Shown here one piece after another: positions 16,001-21,347 of a stretch of DNA of 21,347 nucleotides. The position numbers and the translations under genes were made by a program. Every line of letters begins with the position of its first letter. The stretch's first letter is position 1. Origin of the DNA: JAABYT01 sp041581935 (GTDB taxonomy: Bacteria; Pseudomonadota; Gammaproteobacteria; HK1); the NCBI GenBank assembly GCA_041581935.1, contig JBFICP010000021.1:1-21347 (forward strand), read 5' to 3'. Below the pieces are notes generated by a model that saw nothing but the letters and a program-made list of their open reading frames with translations, was not told where the DNA came from and searched no databases.

Positions 16001-16788
16001 TTCACGTAGGGTCTCAGCTCGGTGGCGCCCAGCGCGCAGTTGAGGCCCACCGCCAGGGGCCGCGCATGGCGCACCGAGTGCCAGAATGCTTCGGCCGTTT
16101 GCCCGGAAAGCGTGCGCCCGCTCAAGTCGGTGATGGTTCCGGAGATCATCAGCGGCAGGCGCGAGCCGCTATTTTCGAAATACTCGTCAATGGCGAACAA
16201 AGCCGCCTTGGCATTCAGGGTGTCAAAGACCGTCTCGACCAGGACCAGGTCGCAGCCGCCTTCCACCAGCCCGTGCAACGCTTCCGCGTAAGCCGCACGG
16301 AGATCGTCGAACGTGACGTTGCGGAATCCCGGGTCGTTGACATCCGGAGAAATCGATGCGGTGCGGTTCGTCGGTCCCAGCACGCCCGCGACCCAGCGCG
16401 GACGATCCGGATCCATGGCGATAGCGGCATCGGCGGCTTCGCGGGCGACCCGTGTCGCGGCGTGATTGAGTTCGAAAATCGCGTTCTCGAGACCGTAGTC
16501 GCTCTGTGCGATGGCGGTGCTGTTGAACGTGTTGGTTTCGATGATGTCGGCGCCGTCGGCAAGGAAAGCCGCGTGAATTTCACGAATCAAATTCGGTTGA
16601 GTGATGCACAGCAGATCGTTGTTGCCGCGCAGGTCACGGTCGTGATCGGCGAACTGCGTCCCACGGAAATCCTCCTCGGACAGTGCGTGGGTCTGAATCA
16701 TGGTGCCCATCGCGCCGTCGAGTACCAGGATCCGCTCGCCGAGGGCGCGAACCAGCGCCTCCGCGGACGGTTTGGACCAGCCGCTCAT
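13072..16788 (-). CDS. metH: Cobalamin-dependent methionine synthase
   Basis: A 1,238-residue full-length MetH, which transfers a methyl group from 5-methyltetrahydrofolate through cobalamin to homocysteine. The ATG at 16788 is preferred over an ATG six codons earlier because GGGAGG sits five bases upstream of it. The homocysteine domain begins near DGAMGTMIQTH, with zinc ligands C251 in GLNCALGA and C314/C315 in VGGCCGTTPEH. The pterin domain starts around FVNIGERTNVTGS (about 360). The cobalamin module has D761-V-H763-D-I-G with the cobalt-binding histidine. The reactivation domain holds the SAM-binding RPAPGYPACPDHTEK. All domains are intact. The gene is separated from the metF stop (16790) by a single base, so the two are co-expressed. 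Confidence 0.98.
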   Translation of the reverse strand: MSGWSKPSAEALVRALGERILVLDGAMGTMIQTHALSEEDFRGTQFADHDRDLRGNNDLLCITQPNLIREIHAAFLADGADIIETNTFNSTAIAQSDYGLENAIFELNHAATRVAREAADAAIAMDPDRPRWVAGVLGPTNRTASISPDVNDPGFRNVTFDDLRAAYAEALHGLVEGGCDLVLVETVFDTLNAKAALFAIDEYFENSGSRLPLMISGTITDLSGRTLSGQTAEAFWHSVRHARPLAVGLNCALGATELRPYVNDLARVAETHVSCHPNAGLPNEFGGYDDTPEHMARVLGEFASAGFLNLVGGCCGTTPEHIRAIAESVASCRPRTIPAPPRVCRLSGLEPVNIGPDSLFVNIGERTNVTGSRKFARLIIEGDYDSAISIAREQVENGAQIIDVNMDEGMLDSEGAMRKFLCLMAAEPDISRVPVMIDSSKWSIIEAGLKCVQGKGFVNSISLKEGEKSFVEQARSIKRYGAGVVVMAFDEKGQAETVEQKVAVCERAYRILVEEVGFPSEDIVFDPNIFAVATGIEEHNDYARAFIEATRRIKERLPGVKVSGGVSNLSFSFRGNDPLREAMHAAFLYHAIEAGLDMAIVNAGKLPVYEDIPDTLRELIEDVLFNRRADATERLLEAASSVKGQAKQKAEDLGWRESDVHDRLVYALVHGIDDYIVDDTEEARSQAKRSLEVIEGPLMDGMNVVGDLFGSGKMFLPQVVKSARVMKKAVAYLEPFMQSEKTVEDEMHSAGKVVLATAKGDVHDIGKNIVGVVLACNNYEVIDLGVMVPANRILETARAEGADIVGVSGLITPSLDEMCHVAAEMSREEFNLPLLIGGATTSRVHTAVKISPNYDGATVYVPDASRAVGVVSKLLGAERHQFASQIGAEYAAIRDQRAAQRRTARRATLAEARTNRLAIDWQNYSAPRPSFIGRKRFDDYPLDELVEYIDWGPFFRTWDLAGSYPRILEDETVGAAARSLFADANEMLRRIVDERWLRTRAVIGFWPAASVLDDIVVYSDDERREPLVTFHTLRQQLNREPGRANLALADFVAPRDAGSPDYVGAFAVTAGFGVDELVEKFESEHDDYNAIMAKALADRLAEAFAERMHERVRTEFWGYAREENLTNEDLIQEKYCGIRPAPGYPACPDHTEKRTLFELLDAQSGAGMHLTENFAMLPAASVSGLYFAHPQSRYFGVSKVERDQVRDYAARKNMSISEIERWLAPVLGYDTIPGGVAA

Positions 16789-16789
16789 G

Positions 16790-17734
16790 TCAGCCTCCCG
16801 ATGCAATTTTGTCGCCGCCGGAAACGGCGGCCCCGGCCTTGAGTCCGAGCCTGTGGCAGATGGCGAGGGTCAATTCCGCCCTGTTGAGGGTGTAGAAATG
16901 AAACTCGGTCACTCCCTGGCGCTGGAGACGCAGACACTGCTCAACGGCGACCATGGCTGCGACCAGCTGACGGGTGTCGGGGGACGCGTCGAGGCCGTCG
17001 AAGAGCTCCGCCATCCACGCTGGCACGCTGGCGCCGCAGGTGGCGGCGAAGCGTTCGGCGGCCGCGAAGTTGGTGACCGGAAGAATGCCGGGAACGATCG
17101 GTGCGCTGATGCCGGCGGCGCGCGCCCGATCCAGAAAGCGAAAGTAGACGTCGGTGTCGAAGAAAAACTGGGTAATGGCGCGGGACGCACCGGCATCGAG
17201 CTTGCGCTTGAGGTTGTCCAAATCATCCCCGGCCGAACGCGCGTCGGGATGCACCTCGGGATACGCGCCGACGGTTAGCTCGAAGTCGGCGACGCGCGTG
17301 AGTCCGGCCACCAGCTCGGCGGCATTGCAATAACCGTCGGGATGGGGGCTGAAGCGGGACTTACCGTCGGGTGGATCGCCGCGCAGCGCGACGATGTGGC
17401 GGATTCCGGCATCGTGATAGCGTCGCGCCACCTCGTCGACCTGATCTCGGGTGGCATCGACGCAGGTCAAGTGCGCCGCCGGGGTGAGCGGTGTCTCGTC
17501 GAGAAGACGCTTGACGGTTGCGTGGGTGCGTTCACGCGTGCTTCCGCCGGCACCGTAAGTGACGGATACGAAACGCGGCCCGACGGGCGCGAGCCGCTCG
17601 ATGGAGCGCCACAGGGTCTCCTCCATGGCGGATGTCTTGGGCGGAAAGAACTCGAAGGACACCGCGAGCCCCGATTTGATCGGCGTGAAGCGCGGTGATT
17701 GCTGATCGCTTGCGGTCACGGTTTCAGGCCACAT
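16790..17734 (-). CDS. metF: 5,10-methylenetetrahydrofolate reductase
   Basis: A 314-residue flavoprotein that makes the 5-methyltetrahydrofolate used by MetH. The ATG at 17734 overlaps the regulator stop by 11 bases. It places 24 residues before the conserved VSFEFFPPKTSAMEETLW, the same spacing as in E. coli MetF. An ATG at 17764 and a GTG at 17719 are alternatives. Conserved blocks are the catalytic-glutamate region FEFFPPKTS, TYGAGGSTRERT, ALRGDPPDG, and FFFDTDVYFRFLDRA in the second half. The length is usual for a bacterial MetF. Middle gene of the regulator-metF-metH operon. Confidence 0.97.
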   Translation of the reverse strand: MWPETVTASDQQSPRFTPIKSGLAVSFEFFPPKTSAMEETLWRSIERLAPVGPRFVSVTYGAGGSTRERTHATVKRLLDETPLTPAAHLTCVDATRDQVDEVARRYHDAGIRHIVALRGDPPDGKSRFSPHPDGYCNAAELVAGLTRVADFELTVGAYPEVHPDARSAGDDLDNLKRKLDAGASRAITQFFFDTDVYFRFLDRARAAGISAPIVPGILPVTNFAAAERFAATCGASVPAWMAELFDGLDASPDTRQLVAAMVAVEQCLRLQRQGVTEFHFYTLNRAELTLAICHRLGLKAGAAVSGGDKIASGG

Positions 17735-18704
17735 CGAGCTCGTAGTGGGCGGGTGCGTCGGCACGCTGCACGCCGACCCACAGCGATACCGTGAGATTCT
17801 CGGTGTCAGTCTCGCCGCTCACGGTCAGGTGCTCGACGCGCACGTCCTCGAGACCCGCAGCGCGGCACCAAGCGGCAACCTCGGCGTCATCGAATCCCAG
17901 GCGCCGATGCGCATAGTCGCGGCGCAGCATCTCGAGCTGATGCGGGGCGAAGTCGACGATCAACAGCTTGCCCCGCGGGCGCAACGCTTGAGCCGCCTGC
18001 ACGATGGCGGTGGCGGGATCGTCGAGAAAGTGCAGCACGTGATGAATCGTGACCACGTCCATGCTGCCGGCCGGCACCGGGAGGTTGTAGATGTCGCCGT
18101 GGCGAACCCGGCAGTGATTGAGACTCTGCTTGGTCAGATTGGCGCGCGCCACTGACAGCATCTCCCGGCTCGAGTCGATGCCAAGCCCACGCGCGATGCG
18201 ATCGGAAAACACCTGCAGGATGCGTCCGGTGCCGGTGCCGAGATCCAGCAGCGTGTCGATGGGTCGGTCGCCGGCCGCGGCCAGCATCGCCTGCTCGACG
18301 TCGGATTCGGCCACGTACAGGTCGCGTATGCGGTCCCAGCTCTCGGCAATGTCTCGGAAGTACGCCGCCGCGGCCTCGGATCGTTCCTTCTTGACGGCTT
18401 CGAGACGCTGGCGGTCGCGCAGCAGATCGGCATCGTCCTCGGGGAGCAGCGCCACCAGAGCGGACAGAACCTCGGAGGCGGGACCCCGGTCGGCGAGGCG
18501 ATAGAAGGCCCACGCCCCCTCCTGAATACGGTCCACCAGATGCGCCTCGGAGAGCAGCTTCAGGTGGCGACTCACGCGAGGCTGGCTCTGGCCGAGAATC
18601 CACGTGAGCTCGGAGACCGTCAGCTCGTTTCGCGAGAGCAGTGCCAGCAGGCGCAGTCGAGTCGGTTCTCCGGCGGCTCGCAGGGCGTTGAGCAGGGTAT
18701 CCAT
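17724..18704 (-). CDS. ArsR-family regulator fused to a SAM-dependent methyltransferase domain (SahR-like)
   Basis: A 326-residue two-domain protein. Residues 1-100 are an ArsR/SmtB winged helix (LRAAGEPTRLRLLALL, recognition helix around QPRVSRHLKLL). The metal-binding cysteine motif of classic ArsR sensors is missing. Residues from about 140 form a class I methyltransferase fold with motif I DLGTGTG and a downstream IDSSREMLSVARANL. Genes of this architecture regularly precede metF/metH in Proteobacteria. The ArsR-family regulator SahR, which responds to S-adenosylhomocysteine and controls methionine-cycle genes, is the closest functional model I know. I infer that the methyltransferase fold serves as a SAM/SAH sensor. 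The probable operator lies just upstream, implying autoregulation of the whole operon. Genuine methyltransferase activity remains possible. Confidence 0.87.
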   Translation of the reverse strand: MDTLLNALRAAGEPTRLRLLALLSRNELTVSELTWILGQSQPRVSRHLKLLSEAHLVDRIQEGAWAFYRLADRGPASEVLSALVALLPEDDADLLRDRQRLEAVKKERSEAAAAYFRDIAESWDRIRDLYVAESDVEQAMLAAAGDRPIDTLLDLGTGTGRILQVFSDRIARGLGIDSSREMLSVARANLTKQSLNHCRVRHGDIYNLPVPAGSMDVVTIHHVLHFLDDPATAIVQAAQALRPRGKLLIVDFAPHQLEMLRRDYAHRRLGFDDAEVAAWCRAAGLEDVRVEHLTVSGETDTENLTVSLWVGVQRADAPAHYELDVA

Positions 18705-18730
18705 AGTATCGGGCTCAAATAACGATAGAT

Positions 18731-18754
18731 GGATATAAGCATATCTTTATATCC
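18731..18754. promoter_or_regulatory. Inverted-repeat operator upstream of the ArsR-metF-metH operon
   Basis: GGATATAA and TTATATCC form a perfect 8-bp inverted repeat around an 8-base centre, an AT-rich island in GC-rich DNA. This is the size and symmetry expected of an ArsR-family site. It lies 27-50 bases upstream of the regulator ATG and between two divergent genes. It is the likely binding site for the adjacent regulator, and could also affect the flavoprotein gene. Confidence 0.6.
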
Positions 18755-18761
18755 TCTGCAA
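18732..18761 (-). promoter_or_regulatory. Candidate promoter of the ArsR-metF-metH operon, overlapping the operator
   Basis: On the minus strand TTGCAG (18761-18756) is followed after 18 bases by TATATC (18737-18732). Both boxes are moderate matches. The inverted repeat fills the spacer and -10 box, so a bound ArsR-type dimer would block RNA polymerase. Confidence 0.4.
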
Positions 18762-18822
18762 GCCCTCAGCAGCCGGCGGATACCAAGCGCCGTGCCGCTG
18801 CCGGTATCATGGGCGTGCGGCC

Positions 18823-20244
18823 ATGAACGACTCAGCCATCCCCAGCGACACGCTCGAGCGCCTCAAGGCAATTGTCGGACCCCGGGGCTTCGTCGAAAAC
18901 AACGCCGATAAAGCCGCCTATCTCACCGACTGGCGGGATCTGTTTCACGGCGTCTCGCCCTTGATTGTCCGGCCGGCGAGCACCGCCGAGGTGGCGTCCA
19001 TCGTCGCCGTTTGCAGCACCGCCGGTATCGGCATCGTGCCCCAGGGCGGCAACACGGGCCTGGTGGGCGGCAGCATCCCGGGCGCGTCGGGCGGCGAGAT
19101 CGTGCTGTCGCTCTCGCGCATGAACCGAATACGGGATGTGGACGCCATCAACTACACCATGACCGTCGAGGCCGGCTGCGTGCTCGCCGATGTGCAAGCC
19201 GCCGCCCGAGATGCCGAGCGACTATTTCCCCTGAGCCTCGCCGCCGAGGGCAGCTGCCAGATCGGCGGTAACCTGTCCACCAACGCCGGCGGCACGGCGG
19301 TTCTGCGCTACGGCAACGCCCGCGAGCTGGTGCTCGGGCTCGAGGTCGTGCTGCCCGACGGGGCGATCTGGAACGGCCTTCGCCGCTTGCGCAAGGACAA
19401 TACCGGCTACGATCTGAAGCAGCTGTTTCTTGGCGCCGAGGGCAGTCTCGGTATCGTCACCGCCGCGGTGCTCAAGCTGTTCCCGATGATCACCGACAGC
19501 GCCACCGCAATGGTGGCCATGCCGGGGATCGAGTCGGCGCCAACGCTGCTCGCGACCCTGCGCGAAGCGAGCGGCGACAACATTTCGACTTTCGAATACA
19601 TGCACAGAGCGTGTCTGGATATTCTGGCGGCGCACACCGATCTCGGCGACCCCTTCGATGTGGTCTACGAGCACTATGCGCTGGTGGAGCTGACCTCGAG
19701 CCGGCGCGACGCCGGTCTGGCCGCGTTGCTCGAGCAGGCGCTGGGACAGGCGTTCGAGGCGGGCATCGCCGTCGACGCGGTAATCGCTTCGAGCGGAGCG
19801 CAGGCCGAGCGACTCTGGCGCATGCGGGAAACCCTGCCCGAGGCGCACAAGAACCTCGGCGCCGGTATCAAGCATGACGTCTCGGTGCCGGTCTCGCGGG
19901 TGCCGGAGTTCATCCTGCGCGCCACGAAGTATTGCGAGGAGACCATCGCGGGCGCGCGCGTCGTGGCCTTCGGGCACATCGGAGACGGCAATGTGCACTT
20001 CAATGTCATGCAGCCCGTTGGTGCAGATCCGGCAGCATTCCTCGCCAAGGAAACGGAGATCACCACCGGCGTTCACGACATCGCCGCCGAGCTCGATGGC
20101 AGCTTCAGCGCCGAGCACGGCATCGGCGTGCTCAAGAAGACAGCACTCGAGCGCTACAAATCGCCGGTGGAGCTCGCGCTGATGCGCACCCTCAAACGTA
20201 CCCTCGACCCCAACAACATCATGAACCCCGGCAAAGTGTTATAG
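18823..20244 (+). CDS. FAD-binding oxidoreductase, GlcD / D-2-hydroxyglutarate dehydrogenase-like
   Basis: A 473-residue flavoprotein of the FAD_binding_4 / FAD-oxidase C family that oxidises a D-2-hydroxyacid. The FAD pyrophosphate-binding stretch PQGGNTGLVGGS is at 73-84, and the second FAD region is LAAEGSCQIGGNLSTNAGG. The C-terminal half carries FGHIGDGNVH (metal-site histidine H385) and the catalytic-region SAEHGIG (H432). These are the hallmarks of D-lactate and D-2-hydroxyglutarate dehydrogenases. The length and the KNLGAGIKHDVSVP segment favour the D-2-hydroxyglutarate dehydrogenase-like branch over glycolate oxidase GlcD, which needs GlcE and GlcF partners not seen here. It is transcribed divergently from the methionine operon, with a weak ribosome site. 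The exact substrate is undetermined. Confidence 0.9.
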   Translation: MNDSAIPSDTLERLKAIVGPRGFVENNADKAAYLTDWRDLFHGVSPLIVRPASTAEVASIVAVCSTAGIGIVPQGGNTGLVGGSIPGASGGEIVLSLSRMNRIRDVDAINYTMTVEAGCVLADVQAAARDAERLFPLSLAAEGSCQIGGNLSTNAGGTAVLRYGNARELVLGLEVVLPDGAIWNGLRRLRKDNTGYDLKQLFLGAEGSLGIVTAAVLKLFPMITDSATAMVAMPGIESAPTLLATLREASGDNISTFEYMHRACLDILAAHTDLGDPFDVVYEHYALVELTSSRRDAGLAALLEQALGQAFEAGIAVDAVIASSGAQAERLWRMRETLPEAHKNLGAGIKHDVSVPVSRVPEFILRATKYCEETIAGARVVAFGHIGDGNVHFNVMQPVGADPAAFLAKETEITTGVHDIAAELDGSFSAEHGIGVLKKTALERYKSPVELALMRTLKRTLDPNNIMNPGKVL

Positions 20245-20262
20245 GTGCCCAAACGAAGGGTC

Positions 20263-20315
20263 CCCCTCTCCCTCGATGGGAGAGGGGACAGGGGTGAGGG
20301 TGAAAACGAGGAGCG
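20263..20315. repeat. Hairpin repeat unit, copy 1
   Basis: A 10-bp stem (CCCCTCTCCC / GGGAGAGGGG, 5-base loop, 20263-20287) is followed by a G-rich tail ending GAGGGTGAAAACGAGGAGCG. The same arrangement recurs at 20388-20443, with a tail differing at only a few bases. It starts 18 bases after the flavoprotein stop. It resembles dispersed extragenic palindromic repeats of proteobacteria; without a U-tract it is not a standard terminator. Confidence 0.7.
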
Positions 20316-20338
20316 GTGGAGAGCCCGCTCATGTGAAC

Positions 20339-20363
20339 CGCTCTCGCCCCTCGGGCGAGAGCG
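20339..20363. repeat. Perfect 11-bp hairpin between the two repeat copies
   Basis: CGCTCTCGCCC and GGGCGAGAGCG form an 11-bp perfect stem around the 3-base loop CTC, followed by an AT-rich stretch (AATTAGTTAAAT) on the plus strand. It may act as transcription terminator of the flavoprotein gene, or be a third, diverged member of the repeat cluster. Confidence 0.6.
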
Positions 20364-20387
20364 TGCAATTAGTTAAATCGACGCGAT

Positions 20388-20443
20388 CTCTCTCCCCGCA
20401 GGGGAGAGAGAGGGGACAAGGGAGAGGGTGAAAACAAGAAGCG
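20388..20443. repeat. Hairpin repeat unit, copy 2
   Basis: A 10-bp stem (CTCTCTCCCC / GGGGAGAGAG, loop GCA, 20388-20410) is followed by GGGGACAAGGGAGAGGGTG and AAAACAAGAAGCG, the same tail as copy 1 with a few substitutions. Both copies lie in the same orientation, about 125 bases apart. Confidence 0.7.
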
Positions 20444-20788
20444 TTCGGCGTACCTGATATGCGCGGTGCGGAACCTCAATTGTGATAGCTCATACCTCAC
20501 CGGACAGACAGTGTCCGAGCTGGTCGAAACCCTCACCTCCCCGATAGCGGACAGTCGATGAACCAGCACTGAACGCGCACTATCGACCCATTCCAGTCAT
20601 TCGAGCCCAGAGGCAACTGGGCAGCGTTGACAATCCTCAATCTGTGCCCAAAATGTTAGCGCGCCCTATGTTCGATGCCATAAAGTTCACCAACACGTCG
20701 GTCGATACTTCTCGGTAGCATTCTAGAATTTCTAATAGTACTCACGAATTTTCTTCTTGCTGCACAAATTCCTCCAAGGAGACCTGCT

Positions 20789-21094
20789 GTGGATTCAGAA
20801 AGACGCAAGGGCGATAAGCCAATCCCGGATAATCTGGAGGCAACGCTTAACGAGGCGCAGCTGATAGCTCTTCCGAACCTGGAGAGGTTCGGCTGGGAGC
20901 TTCGATTTGTTCGTAGGCCACTATTTCAAGAAGCTGTTCCTGTCGTCTGTAACGCCGAAGGCACAATGGTCGGAGTCTTAGAGGAAGATGGAAGATTGAA
21001 CCTGGAATTGGGCGTTGAGATTCGTGGTTCTATGGCGAGTGAAGATACCTCGGCGGCTCGCGTCCAAACATCGAAAAAATCATCAAAAAGGTAG
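20789..21094 (+). CDS. Small conserved-looking protein of unknown function
   Basis: A 101-residue soluble protein starting with a GTG at 20789. A textbook AAGGAG lies seven bases upstream (20776-20781), which makes translation very likely. The middle (LNEAQLIALPNLERFGWELRFVRRPLFQE) has alternating charged and hydrophobic residues. It is followed by a short beta-like segment ending EEDGRLNLE and a basic, probably disordered tail (QTSKKSSKR). No signal peptide or membrane segment is seen. I have a vague memory of similar short proteins in Gammaproteobacteria but no function to assign. Base composition is visibly less GC-rich than in neighbouring genes, which may reflect transfer or low expression. 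Confidence 0.8.
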   Translation: MDSERRKGDKPIPDNLEATLNEAQLIALPNLERFGWELRFVRRPLFQEAVPVVCNAEGTMVGVLEEDGRLNLELGVEIRGSMASEDTSAARVQTSKKSSKR

Positions 21095-21113
21095 CGCCAC
21101 AAATGTCCATTAG

Positions 21114-21152
21114 TGGCCGATTTAAGACGACCGAGATGCGTCTTTTCGGCCA
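21114..21152. terminator. Imperfect hairpin between convergent genes
   Basis: TGGCCGA (21114-21120) pairs with TCGGCCA (21146-21152), and inside this AAGACG (21124-21129) pairs with CGTCTT (21139-21144). The hairpin lies between the stop of the small-protein gene and the stop of the convergent dehydrogenase gene, as expected for a bidirectional terminator, although no long T-tract follows on either strand. Confidence 0.4.
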
Positions 21153-21225
21153 TTTGAGCGTCTGCTTCGGGTGACACTATTTGTCAGATCAGATGCCGAC
21201 TATTACATCTCAATAAGCCCGTCAC

Positions 21226-21347
21226 TCAGTCATAAATCGCCTCGAGCGGATCCCTGAACGCATAGCCCAAATCATGCGCAACTTCCTTCTGCGTTATGTG
21301 TCCCTTGTGAACGTTCAATCCATTGCGCAGATGCGCGTCGTCCTCGA
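21226..21347 (-). CDS. ald: Alanine dehydrogenase, C-terminal end (cut by window edge)
   Basis: The minus strand encodes the last 39 residues of a protein, ending at the TGA at 21226-21228. The sequence EDDAHLRNGLNVHKGHITQKEV followed by AHDLGYAFRDPLEAIYD resembles the conserved C-terminus of L-alanine dehydrogenases (NGLNVxxGxxTxxxVAxxLG). That enzyme interconverts alanine with pyruvate and ammonia using NAD. The NAD-binding and catalytic regions lie outside the window, so the call rests on the tail only. The related transhydrogenase alpha subunit is less likely because this motif marks the alanine dehydrogenase end. If a C2 compound such as a sulfonated amino acid is used nearby, alanine dehydrogenase can supply a transamination partner, but the distance makes this speculative. 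Confidence 0.65.
   Translation of the reverse strand, partial: EDDAHLRNGLNVHKGHITQKEVAHDLGYAFRDPLEAIYD

Larger units (their letters stand above)
20245..20788. other. Gene-free stretch with hairpin repeats
   Basis: The 544 bases between the flavoprotein gene and the small-protein gene contain no convincing coding frame. The first 200 bases hold the repeat units and hairpins listed separately. From about 20580 onward the DNA is visibly richer in A and T and includes a 10-base perfect palindrome ATTCTAGAAT (20720-20729), about 60 bases ahead of the next gene and possibly part of its control region. Confidence 0.6.

Noticed and set aside
15172..16842. Long plus-strand open frame of 556 codons opposite metH
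   Set aside because: Antisense to a complete methionine synthase with all catalytic motifs; no independent ribosome site or family motif.
20263..20443. CRISPR array
   Set aside because: There are only two repeat units, the copies are internally palindromic and the interval between them contains its own hairpin; no cas genes are present.

Overview
The window looks like chromosomal DNA of a GC-rich Pseudomonadota (proteobacterium). The signs are a single-chain cobalamin-dependent MetH of about 1,240 residues, a methyltransferase-fused ArsR regulator in front of metF-metH, a DUF1849/EipB-type envelope protein, and tightly overlapping GTG/ATG-started operons. I cannot decide between the alpha and gamma classes. 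No rRNA, tRNA, CRISPR array, insertion sequence or phage gene is visible.

Layout. (1) 1-500, minus: N-terminal part of a Ser/Thr protein kinase, cut by the window edge. (2) 777-6465, minus: a complete five-gene Opp/Dpp-type ABC importer in the order ATPase, ATPase, binding protein, permease, permease. It has a candidate sigma70-type promoter at 6547-6575, a very stable UUCG-capped hairpin between the binding protein and first permease genes, and a terminator-like hairpin after the last gene. (3) 6671-11985, plus, divergent from the importer: a CoA-acylating aldehyde dehydrogenase resembling sulfoacetaldehyde dehydrogenase SauS, the two subunits of an ADP-forming SucCD-type acyl-CoA ligase, a quinone-oxidoreductase-like protein and a TauE/SafE-family membrane protein. 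(4) 11992-12834, minus: an EipB/DUF1849 periplasmic protein. (5) 13072-18704, minus: an overlapping operon of an ArsR-methyltransferase regulator, metF and metH, with an inverted-repeat operator over its probable promoter. (6) 18823-20244, plus: a GlcD/D-2-hydroxyglutarate-dehydrogenase-like flavoprotein. (7) 20245-20788: a gene-free stretch with a duplicated hairpin repeat and a third hairpin between the copies. (8) 20789-21094, plus: a small uncharacterised protein with an excellent ribosome binding site. (9) 21226-21347, minus: the C-terminus of a probable alanine dehydrogenase.

The most interesting part is the 777-11985 block. Ligase, CoA-acylating dehydrogenase and TauE-type exporter together fit a C2-sulfonate route: sulfoacetate to sulfoacetyl-CoA to sulfoacetaldehyde, with export of the sulfite released later. 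The divergent ABC importer would be the uptake system. The substrate assignment is inference: no sulfoacetaldehyde acetyltransferase (Xsc), sulfite dehydrogenase or dedicated regulator lies in the window. The metF-metH operon is a separate, self-contained methionine/one-carbon unit that probably senses S-adenosylhomocysteine or a related signal through its ArsR-type regulator.
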